Assembly (NCBI GenBank): GCA_024232355.1
Contig: JAAEPW010000550.1
Span: forward strand, 1 to 63,479
DNA length: 63,479 nucleotides
Reading direction: 5' to 3'
Source: Chloroflexota bacterium
GTDB lineage: Bacteria; Chloroflexota; Anaerolineae; B4-G1
Shown here: positions 43,576-52,615 of the stretch, piece after piece
Layout: every line of letters begins with the position of its first letter
How positions within the stretch are numbered: position 1 is the first letter of the stretch
Made by a program: the position numbers and the translations under genes
Notes under the pieces: model-generated
Told to the model about the DNA's origin: nothing
The model's database searches: none
Seen by the model: only the letters and a program-made list of their open reading frames with translations

Positions 43576-46500
43576 ATGAAACACAAAATATGGAAAATTC
43601 TATTCACCTTGGCGCTTGTGCTTTTGTCAAGCAGCGTCGCCATAGCCATCGCTGCTGATAAGGCAGCACCTGATCTGGCAAAGGCTCAAATCATTCAAGA
43701 GGAGAATGACCCGGCCAACCGTGTCGCGGCCAACACCGCCGTGGCCTACACCACCGTCATTACCATCAACACCACTGTAGACACCTCTGGTGAATATCAA
43801 AACAGAACGTGCTACTATGATAGCTACGTATCTGATGGCACAGGGACATACTATCCCCCCAGCAGTGACAGCCTGTGCAACCTCCGCCGTGCCTTGGTCG
43901 AGGCCAGCCACCGCCCAGAAGATGATAGACCCATTCTGATAAAGTTCAACATCCCCACCACCGATACCAACTATAATCCCATTACGGGGACGTGGACTAT
44001 TGTGATGGATGCCGACTATTCCAGCAGCGCCGGCGGCGAAGCCATTGTGCCCAGTGATCTTGACAACCCTGAAAACACCGACAGCTATATCACCATTGAC
44101 GGCGATACGCAGGGAGAAATTGGCGGACGCACCAACGGCGCTCCCATAATCATCATCAACAGCGAACATTCTTTCGATCTGGTCAAGGTCAGCTACAACA
44201 CTATCCGCAACCTGGCCTTTAACGGCGGCGGCGGCATCTTGTTGAACGATGTCAGTGGCATTGGCGGCGACAACCTGGTCGAGAACGTCTGGGTGGGTCT
44301 GAACGCCGACGGGACGGAAATTGTCCCCGGCTCCAACCCCGATATTTCTCTGGCCGGGGGTGGCATTACCATTCAGGGCGACGGCAATACCATCAGTGGC
44401 ACGATTGTCACCGGCTCCAATACGGGGATATCGGTTCAAGGGAGTGACAACGTCATCCAATACAACCATATCGGCACCCGGGGCAATAAAACCATCCCCG
44501 CAGGGAGGCTCACGTGTGTCGCTTCCAGCCTCTACAACCCGGCGCAGTGGTATGGTGGGTGGGGAATAAGTATCTCTAGCGGCAGCAACAACCAGATCAT
44601 TTATAATACCATTGCCGGCGCACACTCGCCCCACTCCCCCACCGAAACCGCCCCTCCGGCGATCTGGACTGGCGGGGTCAATACCCTCGTCGCCCACAAC
44701 ACCATCGGCATCGACGGGGTCGCTGCTGAGGTAGGAACCTGCGGCCAGGGAATCTTTGTCACCGGCCAAGGGATTCACGTGTTGACCAACACCATCGCCA
44801 ACGCCCGAACCAGCTTTTTCGACGCTCAAAGCGAAGACCCCACCGAAGGCGCTATCTTTATCAACGACGGTTCGCCCCTCGCCCTCCAGTTCACCGTGCG
44901 GAACAATATCGTGCGCGACAGCACCAGTATGGTGATCGAATACGGCTCTGCCATTCCGGAAGCGCTGCGTTTGTTCGACCCGCCCCGCATCGTCACCATC
45001 AGTGGGACGCTCGTGGTCGGTGAGACCCAAGTGGGCAGCGATTGCCCCAACTGCCTGGTAGAACTGTATCTGGATGACCTGGACGACGAACAGGACGCGC
45101 TCGAGTTGCTGAAAACTGCCGTGATCGACAATGTGGCCGGCACAGCTCGCTTTACCGCTACCCTGGACGCTCCACTGCCGGCCAATCACGGTATCCGCGT
45201 TCTGGCCACGACGCAAGACGATAACATCATCGCCGACTATTGGGCCGGCACGACCGTCATGATGTCCCCAGCTTATGCCCCCGACGCCACCTTTGTCCGC
45301 GACTTGGCCCCCGGCTGGAACCTGTTTTCCATCGACGTCGTCCCGCCCGACCCGGACATCACCCAGGTGTTGAGCAGTCTGGCTGGGCAGTACGATCTGG
45401 TGCTCGCTTTCGACGGCGGGCCGTCTGGCGGCGGCAGCACCTACGACCCCGGCAACCCCGGCGCCAGCGACTTGACCACGATTGACGTGGAGCACGGTTA
45501 CTGGATCAGCATCACGGCTGCCACGACCCAAACGCTGACCCTAGATTACGAGCCGGTGCGCGACGATACTGCCATCCAACTCTACGAAGGCTGGAATCTG
45601 ATCAGTTATTTACCCGATAGAACGTTGAGCATCACAAAAGCCCTGGAGAGCATCAGTGGCCAATACGACATGGTGCGCGGCTTTGACGGCACGGCCAAAA
45701 CCTATATGCCCGGCCAGCCCGTATTCAGCGATCTGACCGTGTTGGAACCCGGTTATGCGTACTGGATCAAGATAAGCGAAGGGGCCGGAGCGCCTATTCT
45801 GAACTATGCGGGCGCGGACACTCCGGTCATGCTGTTACGAGAGGCGGAAACGGGCGGGCCGCCAACGGCCCCTGCTGCACCGGGCACAACAGAAAGCATC
45901 CAAAGTTCGGATTTTTTTTCACCGACCACTGAGTGGGTTGATTTTTATGGCGTTGCCTCACTCAGTGGCTTTTCTGCTCCTCACAACGCCAGTGTGATAG
46001 CCTACGACCCGGACGGCGTCGTCGCGGGTGCGTTCACCGTTCACACTCCTGGGTACTATGGTTTTCTACACGTTTACGTAGACGACCCCAACACGCCAGG
46101 GGATGAAGGGATACAAGACGGGGACGAGGTCCGCTTTACCGTCAATGGCCGCTTGGCTGCACCATCAAAGTCGACGGTGTGGAGCTCGGACTTTGATGCC
46201 AAAGAAGTCAACCTGGAAGTCACCATACCCTTTGTCGCGACCGATCAATGGTCCGACTTTTGGGGAACGCTGACGATTAACGGCAACCCGGCGCCCGTGG
46301 GCACCATCGTGGCCGCATACGACCCGGATGGCGTCTACATCGGCGATTTCATCCTGACCGAGGCCGGGCAATACGGCTTTTTGCACGCCTATGGCGACGA
46401 CTCGGATACCGCAGGCGATGAGGGCGCGGAGATGGGGGATATCATCAGTTTCAAGGCATACTTGCCTCTCAGTACCGCTCCATTTTTGCTGACGTATACT

Positions 46501-48165
46501 GTTGGAACCCCTACCTGGAAAGGACGCGGCAGCCGCAGCGAGATCAACTTGAGCAGCAGTGGGGATCCCGTTTCGAATGCGCCCAGCGCCGTGAACTTTG
46601 ACGGCCCCAGCGTCGGCGGCCCTGGTGTCGGCTATACGTTTACCATCTCGGTCAACCCAATAGATGTGACGATGCCGCTCACCTACGTCATCCAGCGCAC
46701 CGACTTGGTCACGCCGGTTACGGGGCTGCTTGGCCGTGTCATCAACTATACAAACGTCGCCTGGGCCACCACTGGCGTCAAGACCATCACCGTTACCGCT
46801 GAGAACAGCAGTGGCATCGTCACCGGTACGCACACCATCACCATCAGCACGGTGGCGCCGGCTGCGGTGAACATCACCGGACCCGCCATCGGCGTGATGA
46901 ACGTGAATTACACTTTTACCATCACAGTCGATCCAATAGACGTGACGACACCGCTCACCTACGTCATCCGGCGCACCGACTCTGCCACGCCGGTGACGGG
47001 GCAGCTTGGCCGTGCCATCAACTATACAAACGTCGCCTGGGCCACGCCTGGAACCAAGGCGATCACGGTGACGGCCACCAATGAGGCCGGCATTATGACG
47101 GGTACGCACACCATCATGGTCACTGACGGCAGCATCATCTCGGTAACCGGCGTGACTATCGCTGGTCCGACGGAAGGCGACGTGGACACAGCCTACACGT
47201 TCACGGCTACCGTCCAGCCAGGAGACGCCGCCGAGCCCGTCGCATACACGTGGTCGCCAGAACCGGACAGCGGGCAGGGCACAGTCTACGCGACCTACAC
47301 CTGGGGCGTTGCTGGCGCGCAGCAGATCACCGTCACCGCCACGAACGATGGGGGCAGTGCTCAAGACACGCACGACATCACTATCAGTGAGCCGCCCCTC
47401 CCGGGTGCGCCGACGGACGTGATCATTACCGGCCCTACCACCGGCAGGACGACCGGGTCGTATGCGTTTACCGTCACGGTCGATCCACCAGATGTGGTGT
47501 TGCCACTTACCTACACCTTGGACTATACAGACAAGGGAGGTCCGCCATCGACAATGCAACTTAATAACAGGATCATTCCCTTGCCAAACCGTAGCTGGTC
47601 CACTCCTGGACCAAAAGTCATCACTGTGACAGCCACCAACGATGCCGGTAGTGTAACAGGCACACACACGATTCTGATCGCCAAGGTGTTCGTTGCTGGA
47701 CCCGCCGGTAAAACCTTGATCTTTACCGACACCTCCGGTCTGAGGACCACGATAGAGATCCCGAGCGGCGCTCTGAGCGGGACTACTGGCTTTGTTTACA
47801 CACCTACTGTCACCATCTCTCACCCGCTCGCGTCAGGTTTCGGGTTTTTCGGACACAGTTTTGGCCTGGACGCAACCAGACAAATCAGTGGACAGATCAC
47901 AATCACGCTCGAATACCGCGACCAAGACTGGATGGATGCCGGTATTGAGGACGAAAGCACGCTACGCCTCTACTATTGGAACGCGGGGCTTGACGATTGG
48001 GACGACGTCGCCAATGCCTGCGGCCCACCAGTGCCGGTCTATGGTCCCAATGTCGACCTGAACTATCTCGCCGCGCCGGTTTGCCATCTCAGCAAGTTTG
48101 CCATGCTGGGTGAAAGCAGTGAGGAGAACATGATCTATCTGCCCCTGGTACTGAAAAACAAATGA
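43576..48165 (+). CDS. Giant exported beta-helix/Ig-repeat surface protein with YLPLVLK C-terminus
   Basis: A 1529-residue exported protein and the largest here. Signal peptide about 4-26. A parallel beta-helix (about 50-480) reads GGGITIQGDGNTISGTIVTG and similar. Two repeats with GWNLFSIDVVPP and GWNLISYLPD (about 575-740, each with GYWISI or AYWIKI) follow, then two repeats with YDPDGVVAGAF and YDPDGVYIGDF (about 780-985), four Ig-like repeats of about 90 residues (about 1005-1370), a ZU5-like domain (GKTLIFTDTSGLRTTIEIPSGAL, about 1375-1510) and the end MIYLPLVLKNK. The Ig-like repeats match those in the pseudo-peptidase. ATG at 43576 follows GAAAGGA. Likely a long fibre or adhesin of the cell envelope. 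Confidence 0.87.
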   Translation: MKHKIWKILFTLALVLLSSSVAIAIAADKAAPDLAKAQIIQEENDPANRVAANTAVAYTTVITINTTVDTSGEYQNRTCYYDSYVSDGTGTYYPPSSDSLCNLRRALVEASHRPEDDRPILIKFNIPTTDTNYNPITGTWTIVMDADYSSSAGGEAIVPSDLDNPENTDSYITIDGDTQGEIGGRTNGAPIIIINSEHSFDLVKVSYNTIRNLAFNGGGGILLNDVSGIGGDNLVENVWVGLNADGTEIVPGSNPDISLAGGGITIQGDGNTISGTIVTGSNTGISVQGSDNVIQYNHIGTRGNKTIPAGRLTCVASSLYNPAQWYGGWGISISSGSNNQIIYNTIAGAHSPHSPTETAPPAIWTGGVNTLVAHNTIGIDGVAAEVGTCGQGIFVTGQGIHVLTNTIANARTSFFDAQSEDPTEGAIFINDGSPLALQFTVRNNIVRDSTSMVIEYGSAIPEALRLFDPPRIVTISGTLVVGETQVGSDCPNCLVELYLDDLDDEQDALELLKTAVIDNVAGTARFTATLDAPLPANHGIRVLATTQDDNIIADYWAGTTVMMSPAYAPDATFVRDLAPGWNLFSIDVVPPDPDITQVLSSLAGQYDLVLAFDGGPSGGGSTYDPGNPGASDLTTIDVEHGYWISITAATTQTLTLDYEPVRDDTAIQLYEGWNLISYLPDRTLSITKALESISGQYDMVRGFDGTAKTYMPGQPVFSDLTVLEPGYAYWIKISEGAGAPILNYAGADTPVMLLREAETGGPPTAPAAPGTTESIQSSDFFSPTTEWVDFYGVASLSGFSAPHNASVIAYDPDGVVAGAFTVHTPGYYGFLHVYVDDPNTPGDEGIQDGDEVRFTVNGRLAAPSKSTVWSSDFDAKEVNLEVTIPFVATDQWSDFWGTLTINGNPAPVGTIVAAYDPDGVYIGDFILTEAGQYGFLHAYGDDSDTAGDEGAEMGDIISFKAYLPLSTAPFLLTYTVGTPTWKGRGSRSEINLSSSGDPVSNAPSAVNFDGPSVGGPGVGYTFTISVNPIDVTMPLTYVIQRTDLVTPVTGLLGRVINYTNVAWATTGVKTITVTAENSSGIVTGTHTITISTVAPAAVNITGPAIGVMNVNYTFTITVDPIDVTTPLTYVIRRTDSATPVTGQLGRAINYTNVAWATPGTKAITVTATNEAGIMTGTHTIMVTDGSIISVTGVTIAGPTEGDVDTAYTFTATVQPGDAAEPVAYTWSPEPDSGQGTVYATYTWGVAGAQQITVTATNDGGSAQDTHDITISEPPLPGAPTDVIITGPTTGRTTGSYAFTVTVDPPDVVLPLTYTLDYTDKGGPPSTMQLNNRIIPLPNRSWSTPGPKVITVTATNDAGSVTGTHTILIAKVFVAGPAGKTLIFTDTSGLRTTIEIPSGALSGTTGFVYTPTVTISHPLASGFGFFGHSFGLDATRQISGQITITLEYRDQDWMDAGIEDESTLRLYYWNAGLDDWDDVANACGPPVPVYGPNVDLNYLAAPVCHLSKFAMLGESSEENMIYLPLVLKNK
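46591..47125 (+). repeat. Near-identical tandem Ig-domain coding repeats
   Basis: Two successive 90-codon units, from 46591 and 46867, share long stretches of DNA (for example CCGCTCACCTACGTCATCC and CATCAACTATACAAACGTCG in both), much more than the two later units. They could recombine and change the length of the encoded fibre. Confidence 0.75.
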
Positions 48166-48219
48166 ACTAGTGTTTCGCATCGATCACTTGTTTTGGAGCC
48201 AGGGTCAAAAAAACTGGAT

Positions 48220-48258
48220 AGGCCCTCGGTGATTTGCCAAGCATTTCACCGAGGGCCT
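48220..48258 (+). terminator. Hairpin after module 2 surface protein
   Basis: AGGCCCTCGGTGA (48220-48232) and TCACCGAGGGCCT (48246-48258) form a perfect 13-pair stem with a 13-base loop, 55 bases after the stop. The T run is weak (TTTTA, 16 bases later), so efficiency is uncertain. Confidence 0.7.
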
Positions 48259-48338
48259 CAGTTGATCTGATTTTAGATTCAGAGTACAATTATGACCAGA
48301 ATCGGGGTTTCCAAGCACAAAAGGGGGAAAAGATCGTG

Positions 48339-50129
48339 ATGCAAAAGTCTCGTAGAAACACGCGCTTTCTCACAACCCTGTTGCTGTTGAGCTTGGGGAC
48401 ACTTGCCTGCTGTCTGACCCCTCGCATCCCAGAGACGGTAACACCTTTCCCACCTCTTCCCCCCAGTCAAACACCTACTCCCCAACAACCGACACCCACG
48501 CCCCTCCCTGTGATCGAAACACCCGAACCCAACCCTACGTCCCCACCGAAACCGACCCAACCTCCAGCACCCACCGAGGAACCTACCCCCTCTGCGCTTG
48601 TTTTGACAGGACCAGAGATCGCCCACAATGGAGTCAGCTTTACGATCGACCCAACGCTGGGTGATGAGGTATTGGTCAGCACGGCGTCGGATACCTCCGG
48701 CCGCACCGAGTTCTTGTTTGAAGAGGGATATTGTTATCAAGTGGGCTGTATGACGGTGTATCCGGTGAAATACTATCGAGAAGAGATCATGTTTGGCGCC
48801 GACATCATCGACGGGCTGCAATCGGCCATCGAGATGCAGTCAAATAACTATTTTCCGGTGCTTGTGGCGCACATTCTGCTGCGCGCTCAAACTCGACACT
48901 TTTGTTTCCAAAACGGAGCGGGAATCCGGGCGGTGGTGATGATCGGTCAGGACACCGTCTTTGCCAACAACGAGTCTGTAGTGTACGAATTCCACGGGCT
49001 GACCGATGACGGCCAATACTATGTGGCGGCGACGTTTCCGATAGATGCTCCGATGCTGCTCAGCACCTGCTGTGATCCCGCAGACAACACGAACGAGGCC
49101 GCGATCCCGGTCCCAGAGCTGCCAGAGGACGACGTGCAAGCGGGCGCCGTGCTGCGCGAATACAACCAGGAGGCAGAACGCCAGTTGGACGCGCTAGATG
49201 GCTCTAGCTTTACGCCCGATCTGGCGTTGCTCGATGCCCTCGTTGCTTCGTTGCTGATCACACCGCCAACAGAGCAGCCTTTATCAGACGGTGCCGGGGC
49301 CCTGCAAGTAGACGTTGACTATCGCGGCAACTGGTATCGCGAGACATTCAGTTATACTCGGCAGGCAGAGAATATCGCGCATTTCGTCCTCGTGATGCCC
49401 TCAAGCCAGGTGGATAGGGCCACCGCCGACCAGGTCTTTGGCAGCATCGATTTCTCGACCATTCCGGGCGCTCTCTCCGTCCGGGAGGGTCGGGAGGAAT
49501 TTGCCTGGGCCTTGAACCATGTGTACGATGCTCCCGGCGGGTATTTTCGCGGCCAATTTGAGCCCGGAACGTATTACGTGGCTGCCGCGTTCGTTGCGGC
49601 TCCTATCAGCAGAGAGGGTGATGCCATTTTGTACGCGGGCATGACGGGAGGTGGCGCGTCGACCGATTATTGGATGACCGAGATCGAGCCGGGAGAGAAC
49701 ACCATCACACTGAGCCTAACCGACAGCGACGGTTGGGCATGTCCGTGGTTGTACGTGTACGACGGACATTCTTTCGAGAGAAGAACCGAGATTCTCAGAA
49801 ACGTCCGGGGGAAACAGAATGAACAGACAGAGACAAGCCCCATTGGCCCGGTTGAGATTGTCGACGGCACTATTACTTTGATGGTGGTCGAGGAAAAAGA
49901 CGAGATCACTTTTATTGATGAGCTATACGTCATCGTTGATGGCATTGAGGTGCGCGCAGACGCGGATTGTCACTATACGGCCCAAGTGGCGAAAAGGGAT
50001 CACAATTACTTGACGCTCACCAGCGGCGAATCTGTTGAATTCCGTTTCACACTGCCTGACTCATTCGCTGGCAAACAACAAAGCATTGTATCAATCGTCG
50101 TATCTGGCTTTTACGAGCCCCAAAAATAA
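48339..50129 (+). CDS. Lipoprotein with Pro/Thr-rich linker, unknown function
   Basis: A 596-residue predicted lipoprotein: signal peptide then lipobox TLACC (Cys24), a flexible linker of about 65 residues rich in Pro, Thr and Glu (PPSQTPTPQQPTPTPLP), and a folded region without a motif I recognise. The middle part contains YHGLTDDGQYYVAATFPIDA-like and YTRQAENIAHFVLVMPSSQ segments; the last 150 residues (WACPWLYVYDGHSFERRTEI) look like a domain often found near beta-sandwich extracellular proteins. The ATG at 48339 (or GTG at 48336) behind GGGGG is preferred because it puts the signal at the N-terminus; the frame also opens at 48234, inside the terminator hairpin. It may be co-transcribed with the PH-like protein 18 bases downstream. 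Confidence 0.75.
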   Translation: MQKSRRNTRFLTTLLLLSLGTLACCLTPRIPETVTPFPPLPPSQTPTPQQPTPTPLPVIETPEPNPTSPPKPTQPPAPTEEPTPSALVLTGPEIAHNGVSFTIDPTLGDEVLVSTASDTSGRTEFLFEEGYCYQVGCMTVYPVKYYREEIMFGADIIDGLQSAIEMQSNNYFPVLVAHILLRAQTRHFCFQNGAGIRAVVMIGQDTVFANNESVVYEFHGLTDDGQYYVAATFPIDAPMLLSTCCDPADNTNEAAIPVPELPEDDVQAGAVLREYNQEAERQLDALDGSSFTPDLALLDALVASLLITPPTEQPLSDGAGALQVDVDYRGNWYRETFSYTRQAENIAHFVLVMPSSQVDRATADQVFGSIDFSTIPGALSVREGREEFAWALNHVYDAPGGYFRGQFEPGTYYVAAAFVAAPISREGDAILYAGMTGGGASTDYWMTEIEPGENTITLSLTDSDGWACPWLYVYDGHSFERRTEILRNVRGKQNEQTETSPIGPVEIVDGTITLMVVEEKDEITFIDELYVIVDGIEVRADADCHYTAQVAKRDHNYLTLTSGESVEFRFTLPDSFAGKQQSIVSIVVSGFYEPQK

Positions 50130-50147
50130 TCAGGAGGAACAAGACTT

Positions 50148-50960
50148 TTGAAGCAACCACTATCTCAACATGAACACCAACTCGGCGAACACCGTAACAC
50201 ATACTTGCCAACTGTCACGTCCAGGAAAATTATGCCAGCACTTGCCATTGGATGCCTGGTTGTCAGTTTGCTGCCCTTTTCCATCGCGACTGAAAAGTAT
50301 TTTTCTCCCAAACACACGGTCTTGAGCGACCGGTTCCGAACGGACAGTATCATGATCAATGCGATCATTGGGGGGACCATGATATTACTGTCCGTGATCT
50401 TTTACGCAATCCACTATCACCACGAGAACCGCCAAGTGGACTTGTACGCCGATGGTTTTGTCTCTACCGATTGGCTTAAAAGTCTGGCGTTCCGCTGGGA
50501 CGATGTGACAGAGGTCTATACATCCCCTATTTATCGAAACACATCGCGCGGATACAGTACTGGTCGGATCGCAAATTGGATTTACACTGTGCATCGCAAT
50601 GACGGCAAAAAGACAAAGCTCAGTGGATTGCAGGGTGTGAGTGCGTTGGGCAAGGTCATCCAATCCGAGGTCTCCAAACGGGCGCTGCCTAAAGCTGTAG
50701 ATGCATATCAAGCCGGTGACGACGTGCGGTTCGGCCCGCAGTTCAGCGTCAGCCAGCAGGGCCTTCGTGTCGGCGGCAATCTGCTGCCCTGGAATCAAGT
50801 CGCAAAAGTAAACTTGGGAAAAGATAACGCCGTGACGATTTTGAAAAAGGGAAAGCGTTTGCCGTGGAAGCGGATAGGGGGTCACAAAATGGCCAACCCG
50901 TTGATGTTTCAATCGATGCTGTACAAAATCAGCAATTCAATACCATCAGACATTTTTTAA
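50148..50960 (+). CDS. Membrane protein with PH-like cytoplasmic domains (DUF6585-like)
   Basis: A 270-residue protein that starts with TTG at 50148, supported by a perfect AGGAGG at 50132 and the absence of a better start. Two membrane segments lie at about 22-42 and 63-85 (LAIGCLVVSLLPFSIAT; IIGGTMILLSVIFYAIHY). The rest is a beta-rich region in which YADGFVSTDWLKSLAFRWDDVTEVY and FSVSQQGLRVGGNLLPWNQV form two similar blocks, as in bacterial PH-like domains of the DUF6585 type. Its role is unknown; such proteins are often linked to the cell envelope or stress responses. It lies between two lipoprotein genes. Confidence 0.7.
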   Translation: MKQPLSQHEHQLGEHRNTYLPTVTSRKIMPALAIGCLVVSLLPFSIATEKYFSPKHTVLSDRFRTDSIMINAIIGGTMILLSVIFYAIHYHHENRQVDLYADGFVSTDWLKSLAFRWDDVTEVYTSPIYRNTSRGYSTGRIANWIYTVHRNDGKKTKLSGLQGVSALGKVIQSEVSKRALPKAVDAYQAGDDVRFGPQFSVSQQGLRVGGNLLPWNQVAKVNLGKDNAVTILKKGKRLPWKRIGGHKMANPLMFQSMLYKISNSIPSDIF

Positions 50961-50990
50961 GCGCATAATGACAACCTTGTAACTCGAGGG

Positions 50991-51062
50991 ATGTAGCCGC
51001 GCTTTCCATAGCGCGAGACCTGCTCTTGCGCGCAATGCGTGGTATGGAAACCACGTCTACAT
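50991..51062. repeat. Family C palindrome, copy 1
   Basis: ATGTAGCCGCGCTTTCCATA on the left and GGTATGGAAACCACGTCTAC on the right are imperfect complements, with an inner GCGCGAG/CTTGCGCGC pair. Other copies: 57807-57864 and 63387-63428. A REP-like palindrome, here between a PH-like membrane protein and a lipoprotein. Confidence 0.8.
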
Positions 51063-51107
51063 GGGGTAATTGCACAGGCGCATACCCTTTATCAAGAGGT
51101 GAATGTT

Positions 51108-51617
51108 TTGTCGCATCAGACATGGTCATCAAAGCGCTTTTATATCGTTTTACTTATACTGGTGTTGTCTATGCCAATCCTGGCTTGCGGCGAGTTTGGC
51201 CATGGGATACTCATCAACCTCTTTCCTCCCAAACCCATCCCGACTCCGGTGGCCGATCCCGGCGATGCACGATTACTGGAAAACGGATTAAGCGTGGCCG
51301 TAAACGCCAACCAGGGTCGTCATCTGTACAGTCGCCAGTCTGAGGACCAGATAACGGGCAGAACGGGACCAGGTGATGCCTGGATCACACACACCTTTGG
51401 TGAAAACGAGGTCACTGTGGAATTCGATCACGGATCTACCGTGTCATACACAAAAGTAGAGACAAACGTGTACCAGGACCAGTATTCGAATTCGTTGTGC
51501 TCTGACGGCACATCGACTTTGACCTATAATAAACAGGGATTTACGATCTATTTGCGATGCAACCAGGAGGAACGTACCTCATTGTTTATGTATGAATTGC
51601 TTTCTACAGAAGAGTGA
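51108..51617 (+). CDS. Small lipoprotein of unknown function
   Basis: A 169-residue predicted lipoprotein. TTG at 51108 is taken as the start because AAGAGGTGA lies 8 bases before it and because it gives a compact signal peptide (RFYIVLLILVLSMPILAC, Cys27). The upstream part of the frame runs through a family C palindrome and is not coding. The mature protein contains LLENGLSVAVNANQGRHLY and TFGENEVTVEFDHGSTVSY, beta-rich and without a motif I know. Two paralogue-free small envelope genes in a row suggest a lineage-specific set. Confidence 0.65.
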   Translation: MSHQTWSSKRFYIVLLILVLSMPILACGEFGHGILINLFPPKPIPTPVADPGDARLLENGLSVAVNANQGRHLYSRQSEDQITGRTGPGDAWITHTFGENEVTVEFDHGSTVSYTKVETNVYQDQYSNSLCSDGTSTLTYNKQGFTIYLRCNQEERTSLFMYELLSTEE

Positions 51618-51665
51618 ACAATCGTTTGGTCCTTTCCGCGCTAATTTGACAGGAGGAACCGCATA

Positions 51666-52073
51666 ATGAAAGAATCACCATCACCAGAATTGCCGCAAAC
51701 ACTAGGTGCTCGCGTGTTGCAGTTACTTTCCAGTCTGTTCGCGGGCCTGTTCGTTGGTTCTATATTTGGCGTGCTCGTGCTTGTGGTGAGCGGCATTGTA
51801 CTAGTTGTGTATATCGCCGTAACAGGAGGGGGAGAAAGTATTCTCAACATGGCGCTCATATATGCAGTGTTCATTTGTTCGCCTGCGGCCCTGATCGTCA
51901 CGTTGATCGCGGGCTTGATCGCTTCAGTCATCGTCCAAAAGATGCGTGCCCGCCAGAGCGCTCAGGCCAATAGGGTGTTCACGATCTCTTGTCTGGGAAT
52001 AGTTGCCGTCTGGGCGTGCCTGATAGGGCTTAGGATCGTTGGCAACGTGGTCTTTGCGCGCATACCGAGATAG
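51666..52073 (+). CDS. Small membrane protein, three predicted membrane segments
   Basis: A 135-residue hydrophobic protein. Segments at about 20-52 (LFAGLFVGSIFGVLVLVVSG), 60-90 (MALIYAVFICSPAALIVTLIAGLIASVIV) and 105-128 (ISCLGIVAVWACLIGLRIVG) are clear. The N-terminus is polar and a basic loop KMRARQSAQANR should face the cytoplasm. No family is recognised. AGGAGG at 51651 gives a strong ribosome site. It sits 48 bases after the lipoprotein and may share its transcript. Confidence 0.7.
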   Translation: MKESPSPELPQTLGARVLQLLSSLFAGLFVGSIFGVLVLVVSGIVLVVYIAVTGGGESILNMALIYAVFICSPAALIVTLIAGLIASVIVQKMRARQSAQANRVFTISCLGIVAVWACLIGLRIVGNVVFARIPR

Positions 52074-52319
52074 GAGCACTCACCAAGGTTGGTTATCCTG
52101 GTAAAAGTCGCCTTGCAATTGGGAGGGCGTGGGATGTTGGGGAATTCCAGAGAAATAAATCTCCCAAACAGATTTTGTGATGCAGTCAACGACACCCTGA
52201 AAAGGCAGATTGTGATGGAATTCCTTGAGCTTTCCGGTTGTTTTGTAACTCGCGTGCGATTCATGAGCTTTTCTACTGTAAATTTTGGGAGGACTTGAAA
52301 ACTGGAAAAGCCTTACAAT

Positions 52320-52602
52320 GGTGGTTTCCTGATAACACACATCACTGAACTCAACCTGAGCGAAAAACAACTCGTCGGGACTATTTCCTCCAGAATTGGG
52401 AAATTTGTCGAATTTGCAGGAATTCTTTATCAACAACACCCAACTGAGCGGCAGTCTACCACTGGAACTGAGCAAACTCTCCAATTTGGAATTCTTTGGC
52501 TTTAATGACACAGAGCTATGTGAGCCGACCGAGAGTGCTTTTCAGGAATGGCTTGACGGAATCATGACAAGAGTAAACCGAACGGGCGTCATCTGCTCGT
52601 AA
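52320..52602 (+). pseudogene. Frameshifted fragment of a leucine-rich-repeat protein
   Basis: Two frames carry successive plant-type LRR units: first HITELNLSEKQLVGTIS (from about 52338), then after a shift near 52385 LGNLSNLQEFFINNTQLSGS and LPLELSKLSNLEFFGFNDTE, ending with a C-terminal cap CEPTESAFQEWLDGI and a stop at 52602. One intact LRR protein would need both frames. The usual N-terminal cap is absent; bases 52074-52319 hold nothing I recognise. It may be the residue of a longer protein or a gene lost by recombination. Confidence 0.75.
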
Positions 52603-52615
52603 AGGAATCTGGAAT

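Noticed and set aside
45240..45485. Small His/Arg-rich open frames inside the surface-protein genes
   Set aside because: They are frame-shifted readings of the true coding frame with the odd composition typical of such shadows.
43627..45531. A 634-residue open frame on the minus strand
   Set aside because: It lies entirely inside the beta-helix gene at 43576, has no ribosome site and a low-complexity Gly/Val/Asp composition expected from the complement of a repetitive GC-biased gene.
46165..47823. A 552-residue minus-strand open frame rich in Arg, Gly and Asp
   Set aside because: It is a shadow of the Ig-like repeats of the plus-strand gene; its apparent repeats mirror those units.
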